Assembly (NCBI GenBank): GCA_035628335.1 | Contig: DASPKA010000122.1 | Span: 1 to 8,992, forward strand | From: DASPKA01 sp035628335 | Lineage (GTDB): Bacteria; Patescibacteriota; Doudnabacteria; UBA920 | DNA length: 8,992 nt | Direction of reading: 5' to 3' | Part shown: in pieces, positions 1 to 5,622 of the stretch | How positions within the stretch are numbered: the stretch's first letter is position 1 | Layout: the number at the start of each line of letters is the position of its first letter | The notes under the pieces: generated by a model | What the model was told of the DNA's origin: nothing | What the model saw: the letters and a program-made list of their open reading frames with translations, nothing else | Databases searched by the model: none | Program-made: the position numbers and the translations under genes

Positions 1-1
1 G

Positions 2-388
2 ACTTTCAAGCCTGGGATCTCTTTTATTCCTTGGATAATGCTTGGCTTAGCAGCGCTCATGGTATTGGTACTCTTGTCCAGTCGCTGGTGGCCTCCCGGG
101 TTATGTGTGGGAGAAATTCCGTACGTACCCAGAGTACTATCAAACTTCAAGCCTCCGAGTAACAGCCGGGTATTTGCGTACTCAATCCTCGGCCGGATAC
201 ACGCATTCTTAGGGTTTGGCCAATACAGCCATGTAGTTACACTTCCAGAATATGTCACTCAAGAAGATATTGAAGAGGGACAACTTCTCTACAGTCTCAA
301 CAACAAACATCAAGTCGAGTTCTACTGGAAGGCTGGCGGGCAGGTAATAGCTCTACAGCGTATGCCCTACACCGGCAGAGTCATATGA
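2..388 (+). CDS. Membrane-anchored protein of unknown function, 5' end at or beyond the window edge
   Basis: I do not recognise this family. The frame is open from base 2 to a TGA stop at 386-388. An internal ATG at 38 exists, but starting there would cut a hydrophobic helix in half: the residues before it (ISFIPWI) continue the segment MLGLAALMVLVLLSS into one membrane span of about 22 residues. There is also no good ribosome binding site before 38. Base 1 is G and the next codons read T-F-K-P-G, so a start codon straddling the left edge is possible but cannot be checked here. After the helix comes an aromatic and basic stretch of about 90 residues with no cysteine apart from one just after the helix, and no recognisable motif. 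The likely topology is a single N-terminal anchor with the bulk outside the cytoplasm. It converges on the CAP-domain gene and shares its terminator. Confidence 0.6.
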   Translation, partial: TFKPGISFIPWIMLGLAALMVLVLLSSRWWPPGLCVGEIPYVPRVLSNFKPPSNSRVFAYSILGRIHAFLGFGQYSHVVTLPEYVTQEDIEEGQLLYSLNNKHQVEFYWKAGGQVIALQRMPYTGRVI

Positions 389-416
389 CAAAAAGAGTCA
401 AGCACCCCTGTCATGC

Positions 417-455
417 AAAACGACCAGTTCCTATAGTGTGGAACTGGTCGTTTTT
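417..455. terminator. Bidirectional intrinsic terminator between convergent genes
   Basis: A perfect 11-bp stem (421-431 with 440-450) encloses an 8-nt loop. It is followed on the plus strand by five T and on the minus strand by four T (AAAA at 417-420). It lies between the plus-strand gene ending at 388 and the minus-strand CAP gene ending at 498, so it probably ends both transcripts, more strongly for the plus strand. Confidence 0.85.
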
Positions 456-497
456 CTTTCTTGCTATTCTCTTACCTTCACTCGAACGGGGACTGGT

Positions 498-1121
498 TTA
501 AGAGCGAGGCTTGAGCCAAGGGAAAGGATTTTTTTTAGGAGGGAGCTTAAGTTTAGGAGGATCATTTGGTTTAGGTTGATTAATGATAGGTGGTGCTGGA
601 TTAGTTGGAGTTGTTGGTTCGGTACTCGTTTCAACCGCGCCGCCAAAGTCCGTGGTCCAGTAATACTTATATGGGGAGCTTGCGCTGTACCCCCTGCCAA
701 TACCTATTGCTTTATAACTTGCTCCAAGCATATTGGCGTTATGCCCTGGAGAGTTTCGCCACTGGTTGAACGTGTTTTGCGCATCACTGTAACCAGCTGC
801 TATGTTTTCACCCATAGTATAGGAAATAGTGTACCCAAATGAGATCATGCGGGTGTACGGGTCCCTACTTTGACTGTCTGTATGGCTAAAATATTTCTTA
901 TCTGCCATGTCCTGGCTTAGGAACTTTGCTGCGGCAGTAAGACTGGGAGATACCTGCAGTTCTACTAGACCATTACTTTTTCTATAATTATTAATTAAAT
1001 TCACAAGCGCTTGTTCCTCTGTACTTAATGTTGGTGTTGCCGCGTGGGTGAAAGGTGCAGCAACTGCGAGCACTAACACAGTAAGCGCGATGACTGCAAT
1101 TCGTTTATACAAATTGTGCAT
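498..1121 (-). CDS. Secreted CAP-domain (SCP/YkwD-like) protein
   Basis: This encodes 207 residues starting at the ATG at 1119-1121. An upstream in-frame ATG (1202) would put 27 polar residues before the signal peptide, so it is rejected. Residues 1-27 form a signal peptide (basic MHNLYKR, hydrophobic core, FTHA|AT cleavage site). Residues about 33-163 form a CAP domain, and the cavity residues are visible: His80 in YFSHTD, Glu105 in GENIA and His127 in SPGHNANML, with the usual W-xx-SPGH block. Residues 165-207 are a proline-, lysine- and threonine-rich low-complexity tail that may reach through or attach to the envelope. Bacterial CAP proteins are secreted. Their biochemical role is mostly unknown, and protease or lipid-binding functions have been proposed for different members. 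The ribosome binding site is weak (GGA eight bases before ATG), unlike most neighbours. A promoter candidate lies at 1180-1208. Confidence 0.92.
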   Translation of the reverse strand: MHNLYKRIAVIALTVLVLAVAAPFTHAATPTLSTEEQALVNLINNYRKSNGLVELQVSPSLTAAAKFLSQDMADKKYFSHTDSQSRDPYTRMISFGYTISYTMGENIAAGYSDAQNTFNQWRNSPGHNANMLGASYKAIGIGRGYSASSPYKYYWTTDFGGAVETSTEPTTPTNPAPPIINQPKPNDPPKLKLPPKKNPFPWLKPRS

Positions 1122-1179
1122 TTTTGTTTCCAACTTTAATTTTAAGCTTGTGAGCTGTGTGAGAGGTTTATTAATGATA

Positions 1180-1208
1180 ATTAGATGAACGCAGATTAAC
1201 AATCACAA
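1180..1208 (-). promoter_or_regulatory. Candidate sigma-70 promoter for the CAP gene
   Basis: Read on the minus strand, TTGTGA (1208-1203) is followed after exactly 17 bases by TCTAAT (1185-1180). That is two and one mismatches from the -35 and -10 consensus. It would give a leader of about 50 bases before the ATG at 1121. The surrounding DNA is AT-rich, so chance matches are likely. Confidence 0.4.
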
Positions 1209-1321
1209 ATTTTAGAATTACACAAGAAAAAAAAATTCTGCTTTAACTAAAACCAGATTAATAACACAAAACTTACTATCCTGCTCCTGAATCTATCCCC
1301 TCACGAAAAAAACGGTAAAAC

Positions 1322-1350
1322 AAAAACAGCCCTTTTTGGGCTGTTTTTTC
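1322..1350 (-). terminator. Intrinsic terminator of the 74-aa membrane protein gene
   Basis: The arms 1322-1332 and 1338-1348 pair perfectly (ACAGCCC/GGGCTGT core with A/T extension) around a five-base loop. The gene ending at 1355 runs straight into it on the minus strand, where the run of A at 1322-1326 becomes the U-tract. It also insulates the CAP gene from upstream transcription. Confidence 0.85.
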
Positions 1351-1354
1351 CTCG

Positions 1355-1579
1355 CTATGGATTTGTCTGGTTTGTCCCCCCTGCGCCGGGAGTGTTTGCA
1401 TTTACGTCTACTTGAACTTTATCTGGAACGTTTATATTAGTTCCCCTATTTGCACCCCTAAATGCTGGTACTCCATAGGCTAAAAGCAGCACTACTGCCA
1501 AAACGAGAATAATAGCACCAATTACTAACCCAGCGCTGCTGTCAGACCTCGTGTCAGGGTTGTTAATTACTGTTGCCAT
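1355..1579 (-). CDS. Small single-pass membrane protein, asparagine-rich tail
   Basis: This encodes 74 residues. The start is the ATG at 1577-1579, which has a strong SD (AAAGGAG, four bases before ATG); the longer frame to 1621 has no such site. Residues 1-15 are polar (MATVINNPDTR...). Residues 16-38 form one hydrophobic helix ending in a YGVPAFRG motif. Residues 45-74 are a flexible tail with NINVPDKVQVDVN followed by a Gly/Asn/Thr stretch. The overall pattern (MATVI-x-NP start, one helix, a G-x-P after it, then an N-V-P-x-K-V-x-V block) resembles small unnamed proteins I recall from Patescibacteria and related genomes. I cannot give it a function. It is divergent from the 1724 gene and has its own terminator, so it is an independent unit. 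Confidence 0.8.
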   Translation of the reverse strand: MATVINNPDTRSDSSAGLVIGAIILVLAVVLLLAYGVPAFRGANRGTNINVPDKVQVDVNANTPGAGGTNQTNP

Positions 1580-1723
1580 ATTACTCCTTTCGTTAATTTT
1601 AATACCCCAAGCATAGACCACACGAGTTAGTAAAAGATGAACCCATGCTAAACCACAAACTTGTCAAATTTAAAAACAAATAGTATCTGCAATGACAACA
1701 GTTAACAACCAAAAGGAGAAAAA

Positions 1724-2029
1724 ATGATTCCAAAGTTTGCAAAAGAAGCATTTATTGGCTCCATAGCCAATAACGCTGGTCTTGGCGTTATAGTTGTCTA
1801 TGCGTTCACAATCATTCTGTGGATAACGTGGACAATTGGAGCTCTGGTTGGCAACGACACCAATCCGATTCGCTGGGCTGCTACTCGTCTAACCTTTTTA
1901 TGTGTAGTCATCCTAGTAGTTGGCTACTTATTCAACCGGCCTGACATAGACGAAATTGCCAGGCGGAAAGCGCATGGGAGAGAGAGTGACAATGTTCAAA
2001 TTTCGAAAAGAGCGGCTAGTAGCAATTAA
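1724..2029 (+). CDS. Two-helix membrane protein of unknown function
   Basis: This encodes 101 residues. AAGGAG at 1713-1718 lies five bases before the ATG. Two membrane spans are evident, about residues 19-42 (rich in Ile and Trp) and 55-70, joined by a short loop with the polar sequence GNDTNPIR. The N-terminal 18 residues and the C-terminal 31 residues are polar. The tail carries many Arg and Lys, so both ends are probably cytoplasmic by the positive-inside rule. The last codons overlap the start of the next gene by 38 bases, so the two are almost certainly one operon and may be translationally coupled. No family is recognised. Confidence 0.75.
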   Translation: MIPKFAKEAFIGSIANNAGLGVIVVYAFTIILWITWTIGALVGNDTNPIRWAATRLTFLCVVILVVGYLFNRPDIDEIARRKAHGRESDNVQISKRAASSN

Positions 2030-2243
2030 GCACGATTTTACTCAAAATCCTCCTCATATCCCTGTCGGAGATACTATTGAGGAAGAAATTGAACAGGCAG
2101 AACGATTCATTACCGAACTTAACTCTAAGCATGTATTGTTCCGCACTTACACCGATGAAGCCGACCAAATGGTAAACGCCTTCATTGAACGAATGAAAAA
2201 GAGCCATCCAGATGTGCTCGTTAAAAAAAGGCGTTATACATAA
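1992..2243 (+). CDS. Small soluble protein of unknown function, overlaps upstream gene
   Basis: This encodes 83 residues from the ATG at 1992. That start has a purine-rich GGGAG at 1976-1980 plus GAGAG closer in. ATG codons at 1956 and 1974 are in the same frame and would add 12 or 6 residues, so the start is not certain. There is no membrane segment or signal peptide. The protein is highly charged, with a basic N-terminus (MFKFRKER), an acidic helix around residues 29-43 (IEEEIEQAERF), and a second predicted helix at 55-70 ending in a basic tail (KKRR). The overlap with the two-helix membrane protein suggests that the two products act together, but nothing in the sequence shows how. A strong terminator follows five bases after the stop. 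Confidence 0.7.
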   Translation: MFKFRKERLVAIKHDFTQNPPHIPVGDTIEEEIEQAERFITELNSKHVLFRTYTDEADQMVNAFIERMKKSHPDVLVKKRRYT

Positions 2244-2247
2244 ATAC

Positions 2248-2281
2248 AAAGGCGTTCCGATTCAACATCGGAACGCCTTTT
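2248..2281. terminator. Bidirectional intrinsic terminator, 13-bp perfect stem
   Basis: The arms 2248-2260 and 2268-2280 are perfectly complementary (AAAGGCGTTCCGA) with a 7-nt loop. T-tracts arise on both strands from the A/T ends of the stem. It lies between the plus operon ending at 2243 and the minus gene ending at 2293. Confidence 0.88.
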
Positions 2282-2292
2282 CACTTAGCCTT

Positions 2293-2601
2293 TCACTTCT
2301 TTTCCTCAGAGAGCACTTCAAGTACTATTACTTGCCCGGGTCTCTTCAAAGGGAAGGCGCAGACACAAAATTTCACTTTGCGTCCAAAAGGGTCAGTACC
2401 CTCGCCTTTGAACCGGGCGTTGCTCCTGGCACCACAGGTTGTGAAAACGAAGTACAACTCTCGCTCCCCGAGCGTGTAATTCGTATAGTTCGCCGCATTC
2501 AAAGCATGCTTTGCATACTCTGGGGTTATAAACAACCCAGTCCCACCAAGAAGGTGTAATATAAGCATCAGCACGCCAAGTGCTATTAGAATTTTTCTCA
2601 T
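2293..2601 (-). CDS. Small exported or membrane-anchored protein of unknown function
   Basis: This encodes 102 residues from the ATG at 2599-2601. The same frame extends upstream to 2727, but that extension lacks an SD and encodes a cysteine/serine-rich stretch with no hydrophobic start, so the inner ATG is chosen. Residues 1-26 (MRKILIALGVLMLILHLL...) form a signal peptide or anchor. The rest is a small soluble domain with Tyr/Asn-rich and basic segments and three cysteines (56, 79 and 81; the last two as CVC), which could form a disulfide outside the cell. The SD is strong (AAGGAGG) but close to the ATG and lies inside a predicted hairpin (2605-2619), which suggests controlled or low translation. 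No family is recognised. Confidence 0.75.
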   Translation of the reverse strand: MRKILIALGVLMLILHLLGGTGLFITPEYAKHALNAANYTNYTLGERELYFVFTTCGARSNARFKGEGTDPFGRKVKFCVCAFPLKRPGQVIVLEVLSEEKK

Positions 2602-2604
2602 AGC

Positions 2605-2619
2605 TCCTCCTTCGGAGGA
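2605..2619 (-). promoter_or_regulatory. Hairpin enclosing the ribosome binding site of the 2601 gene
   Basis: On the minus strand the sequence TCCTCC-GAA-GGAGGA stands three bases before the ATG. It is a perfect 6-bp stem with a three-base loop, and its 3' arm is the SD itself. The 5' arm mimics the anti-SD of 16S rRNA. If it forms in the mRNA, ribosome access is blocked. Confidence 0.55.
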
Positions 2620-2669
2620 AACTATGCCATATTTGTACCGCTTTGTCCAGGGACTACTACTACACATAC

Positions 2670-2698
2670 TATACATCAGGTTTTGGAAATGCTGTAAT
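2670..2698 (+). promoter_or_regulatory. Candidate extended -10 promoter for the 182-aa gene
   Basis: TATACA (2670-2675) is followed by a 17-base spacer and TGTAAT (2693-2698), with a TGC extension directly before the -10. Transcription would start near 2705, leaving a leader of about 38 bases that contains the SD of the gene at 2743. Confidence 0.45.
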
Positions 2699-2742
2699 CT
2701 TAGTAGGTCATTACAAAGCAGACACAACAGAAAGGAGAAAAC

Positions 2743-3291
2743 ATGGCTTTTGAGTCATTATTTGGCGAAGTAAGGCAAGCGAACCTTATTAGGTTCAACA
2801 TCAATAACGATACCCTGGCGGTTAAAGCTGAGCTTATGAGTGTTAAGGAGTACAGCGGGAGCGAGATCTATATTCTTGGCCTGCGCTCAAACGAGCGGAT
2901 TAGCCCTAGCAAACCGGTGATAGAACTAGCAAAACTTGGAGTATGCAAGTGTGTGTACCTTGTCAGGAGAGGAGCGTCAAAGTTCCAAGAGTGCCAACTC
3001 ATCGCTCCTTGTAGTGCTGAGGATGAACGTGAATACCTGGACGGAATTGCAGGACTGGCAAGCCACATGCTACAAGGCATGATGCAGGACAACACCGTGA
3101 ACCTCCCCAACCGATATGGTCATTTCAGCGCCTCCTCGCACACTCGATTTTTTGCTCCACCATTCAGCAACTTGGCTATCGCTTCGGTGAGCGCTTTGCG
3201 CAAGCTCTATAAGTACGGTTTTCCACAGACATATGAGCTTGCCGTGCGAGCATCCCAAGAAACACTTCAAAAACGAGGCTTAATAGCCTAA
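2743..3291 (+). CDS. Soluble protein of unknown function, 182 aa
   Basis: The start ATG has AAAGGAG at 2731-2737, five bases upstream. No signal peptide or membrane helix is visible, so the product should be cytoplasmic. The N-terminal half (residues 1-90) alternates hydrophobic and polar residues in short runs (RFNINND, AVKAEL, EIYILGL, CKCVYLV, FQECQLI), which suggests a beta-rich domain. It holds four cysteines (68, 70, 84 and 90). The C-terminal half looks helical: residues 92-115 are acidic then amphipathic (EDEREYLDGIAGLASHML), and 143-180 form another helical block ending in SQETLQKRGLIA. I recognise no catalytic motif or known fold. It stands alone, divergent from the 2601 gene and convergent with the HTH-membrane gene. 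Confidence 0.75.
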   Translation: MAFESLFGEVRQANLIRFNINNDTLAVKAELMSVKEYSGSEIYILGLRSNERISPSKPVIELAKLGVCKCVYLVRRGASKFQECQLIAPCSAEDEREYLDGIAGLASHMLQGMMQDNTVNLPNRYGHFSASSHTRFFAPPFSNLAIASVSALRKLYKYGFPQTYELAVRASQETLQKRGLIA

Positions 3292-3294
3292 AAC

Positions 3295-3334
3295 AAAAGT
3301 CTCACCCTTTACTACCATCGGGGTGAGACTTTTT
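3295..3334. terminator. Bidirectional intrinsic terminator
   Basis: The stem 3295-3307 with 3321-3333 (AAAAGTCTCACCC and its complement) encloses a 13-nt loop. Four T follow on the plus strand and an A-rich flank (AAACAAAA) gives a U-tract on the minus strand. It starts four bases after the stop of the 182-aa gene and touches the stop codon of the minus gene at 3335. Confidence 0.85.
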
Positions 3335-3685
3335 CTATAACTGCTTCTTGAGCTGATTCACCTTTTTCAAAGCCCAGCTACCTGAAGCTGTCGCAGCCAT
3401 CAGGATTACCAGGCCTACTACAGCCACCATGACGCCATTCTCCTCGTCAACCAAACTAAGGGATACGAAGATGAGAGCAAACAAACTCAGCAAAGCAATA
3501 GTCAAATTGGTTGGGCGTAGCCAATGCTTACGACCATATAACCCCCAGTCGCCGTACGAATGTACCTCTGCCACGACAACCCACCAGGAGATACCTAGCA
3601 CTTTGGCAATATAACTAGCGCTCTTACCTTGACCCCACAGCCCGCTGACTTGCTTGCGTTGTGCTCTATTTAACAGTACTTGCAT
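3335..3685 (-). CDS. Putative membrane-tethered helix-turn-helix protein
   Basis: This encodes 116 residues. The start ATG at 3683-3685 has GGAGG at 3694-3690, four bases upstream. Residues about 5-42 fit the homeodomain-like HTH pattern of resolvases and transposases: LNRAQRKQV, then GQGKSASYIAKVLGIS, where the G-K-S-xxx-IA-xx-LG-IS spacing is typical. Residues 60-79 and 84-102 are two hydrophobic helices separated by a short acidic loop (VDEENG), followed by a basic C-terminus. Both ends are therefore probably cytoplasmic. The odd point is the expected recognition helix, which reads WWVVVAEV instead of a polar DNA-reading face, so DNA binding is uncertain and the helix may instead pack against protein or membrane. 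It is divergent from the ABC exporter with overlapping promoter elements, which makes a regulatory link plausible but unproven. Confidence 0.72.
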   Translation of the reverse strand: MQVLLNRAQRKQVSGLWGQGKSASYIAKVLGISWWVVVAEVHSYGDWGLYGRKHWLRPTNLTIALLSLFALIFVSLSLVDEENGVMVAVVGLVILMAATASGSWALKKVNQLKKQL

Positions 3686-3728
3686 CTTTCCTCCACAGAA
3701 AAAGTTGAAAAGTTGATTTCGTAGATCT

Positions 3729-3758
3729 ATTCTATAATATACACTTCAAAAAAGTAAA
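3729..3758 (-). promoter_or_regulatory. Candidate promoter of the HTH-membrane gene
   Basis: On the minus strand TTTACT (3758-3753) is followed after 18 bases by TAGAAT (3734-3729), one mismatch from the -10 consensus. Its -10 overlaps the plus-strand TATAAT of the exporter gene by two bases (3733-3734). Confidence 0.4.
3733..3738 (+). promoter_or_regulatory. Perfect -10 element upstream of the ABC exporter gene
   Basis: TATAAT is an exact consensus match, about 63 bases before the exporter ATG. No good -35 sits at the normal distance: TTGATT at 3713 gives only 14 bases and TTGAAA at 3705 gives 22. The promoter may therefore be weak or need an activator. Confidence 0.45.
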
Positions 3759-3801
3759 CTGTAACACAGCGTTTAATATATCGTCTTTATTAGGGCAATA
3801 C

Positions 3802-5577
3802 ATGATTCAAAAAAATCCGCTCATATATTTGTCTCGGAAGATGTGGCATTACGCTCAGGGTAACCGGCGTAATGTGGTTTTGTATGTGTGCATGTTTTTC
3901 CTTTCTTCTGCACTCGTTGCGCTTCAACCACTCATTGTAGGCAATATACTTAACCAGATTCAACTACAAGGTGTCCATGCAGAAAACTTAGGAAACCTAG
4001 CCCTCCTGCTGCTCTTGCTACCGAGCCTTGAAATAGTGTTTTGGTTACTTCATGGCCCAGCAAGAATGATAGAAAACCGCAATGCGTTCTTCGTGCGTGC
4101 ACAATATACAAACAGCATGCTTAAAGGAGTGATGGGCATGCCATTAGAATGGCACGTAGATCACCACAGCGGAGACACTATAGACAAAATAGAAAAAGGC
4201 ACAAACGCTTTGTTCAGCTTCGCAGAAACCACATTCGACGTACTCTACGGCATTATTACTTTAATTCTCGCCTCAACCATACTACTTATTTATGATCCTG
4301 TGGTGGGCGTTCTTGTTCTTGGATTTTCAACGGTGATTTTTCTCGGGCTGCTTGCCTTTGACAAACGCCTCATACCGGGCTACAAGCGAGTAAACACCAT
4401 GGAAAATACCACCTCAGCAAAAATATATGACGCGCTGAGCAACATTACTACTATTGTCATTCTCCGCGTCGAACGCCTGGTGCTAGGTACACTCAATACA
4501 TTTATACAAAAACCTTTTGAACAATATAACAAAAATAACAAAATAAATGAGTTTAAATGGTTTTTTGCAGCATTTGGCGGCCGTACAGCCGTTGCCACTG
4601 TTATCATTATTTACATGTACTTCCATGCAAGCGAAGGAACTATTTTAGCTGGTACGGTATATATCCTGTATGGTTATACTGACCAAATCCGCAGTTCATT
4701 CTTTAAGTTTGCTAATTTGTACAATAATATCGTAAAGCAACGCGCTCAGGTAGCCAACGCTGAAGAAATTTCCAAAGAGTTCAGGACATCAGACGCACAA
4801 AAAACCAAACGCATGCCAGAAAACTGGGAAGAACTTGAAATTAACAATCTTGCTTTTTCCTACCACACTGTAGAAGGTGCTGATCTGCACATAGACAATC
4901 TGTCTATGTCCTTAAGGCGTGGTGAACGCATAGCTTTAATAGGTGAAAGTGGTGGAGGCAAAAGCACGTTCCTCAAGTTACTGCGCGACCTTTACCACCC
5001 AAGAACGCTAGAATTACGTCTGGATGGCAGGAAACTTTCTCGAGGTTTCGCGAGTATTAGCGACTCTATATCCCTGGTACCGCAGGACCCTGAAATCTTT
5101 GCCACCACTATTCGTGAGAATATTACCCTTGGAGTTGAGTACAGCGAGAGTCATATAAAAGTGTTTACGGACTTAGCTGCATTTACTGAAGTTGCCGCGC
5201 GGCTACCACATGGACTTGAGTCCTCTATAGTTGAAAAAGGTGTGAACTTTAGCGGTGGTGAAAAGCAGCGACTTGCGCTTGCTCGTGGTCTTCTTGCTTC
5301 TGAGAACAAGGACATTATTCTGCTCGACGAACCAACGAGTAGCGTGGACTTTCATAATGAGCTTGCGATATATAAAAACATTTTTAATTCCTTCCCCCGC
5401 TCTACTATTATCTCCTCAATTCACCGCTTGCACCTCCTGTCTTTGTTTGACACCATATACCTCTTCTCAGACGGAAAAATAGCAACCTACGGCACGTTCG
5501 AAAATCTCAAACAAAACTCCCCAGAGTTCCAACGCCTCTGGGAAAAATACATCAGCACGCGTGACGTCACAGGGTGA
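3802..5577 (+). CDS. ABC exporter half-transporter (membrane domain fused to ATPase)
   Basis: This encodes 591 residues, the normal length for an MsbA/LmrA-type half-transporter that works as a dimer and exports lipids, peptides or drugs. The membrane domain (about 20-320) has six candidate helices near 24-46, 63-84, 146-163, 166-186, 252-272 and 278-292. The ATPase domain (about 345-580) is complete: A-loop Tyr354, Walker A GESGGGKST (381-389), Q-loop Gln428 in VPQDPEIF, signature FSGGEKQR (483-490), Walker B IILLDE with catalytic Glu510, D-loop SSVD (513-516) and H-loop His541. All residues needed for ATP hydrolysis are present. The substrate cannot be told from sequence. There is no partner half-transporter nearby, so a homodimer is likely. 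The ATG at 3802 has only a weak AGGG six bases upstream. The gene is monocistronic, ending at a strong terminator. Confidence 0.95.
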   Translation: MIQKNPLIYLSRKMWHYAQGNRRNVVLYVCMFFLSSALVALQPLIVGNILNQIQLQGVHAENLGNLALLLLLLPSLEIVFWLLHGPARMIENRNAFFVRAQYTNSMLKGVMGMPLEWHVDHHSGDTIDKIEKGTNALFSFAETTFDVLYGIITLILASTILLIYDPVVGVLVLGFSTVIFLGLLAFDKRLIPGYKRVNTMENTTSAKIYDALSNITTIVILRVERLVLGTLNTFIQKPFEQYNKNNKINEFKWFFAAFGGRTAVATVIIIYMYFHASEGTILAGTVYILYGYTDQIRSSFFKFANLYNNIVKQRAQVANAEEISKEFRTSDAQKTKRMPENWEELEINNLAFSYHTVEGADLHIDNLSMSLRRGERIALIGESGGGKSTFLKLLRDLYHPRTLELRLDGRKLSRGFASISDSISLVPQDPEIFATTIRENITLGVEYSESHIKVFTDLAAFTEVAARLPHGLESSIVEKGVNFSGGEKQRLALARGLLASENKDIILLDEPTSSVDFHNELAIYKNIFNSFPRSTIISSIHRLHLLSLFDTIYLFSDGKIATYGTFENLKQNSPEFQRLWEKYISTRDVTG

Positions 5578-5583
5578 TATATG

Positions 5584-5616
5584 AAAAAAGGACCTTTGGT
5601 TGCAAAGGTCCTTTTT
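5584..5616. terminator. Bidirectional intrinsic terminator
   Basis: The arms 5585-5597 and 5604-5616 (AAAAAGGACCTTT and its complement) form a perfect 13-bp stem with a 6-nt loop, giving T-tracts on both strands. It lies seven bases after the exporter stop and seven bases before the stop codon of the minus gene at 5623. Confidence 0.88.
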
Positions 5617-5622
5617 ATCTAC

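Noticed and set aside
438..842. A 134-codon plus-strand frame opposite the CAP gene
   Set aside because: It is antisense to an unmistakable CAP-domain protein, begins inside the terminator hairpin, and its translation is rich in Trp, Arg and Cys with no sensible domain.
1661..1667. Overlapping TTGTCA (plus) and TTGACA (minus) as -35 elements for the divergent genes at 1579 and 1724
   Set aside because: No acceptable -10 is found at 16-18 bases on either strand, so I did not call promoters from it.
2212..2559. A plus-strand frame running through the 2248-2280 hairpin
   Set aside because: It crosses a strong terminator and is antisense to the 102-aa exported protein; no SD.
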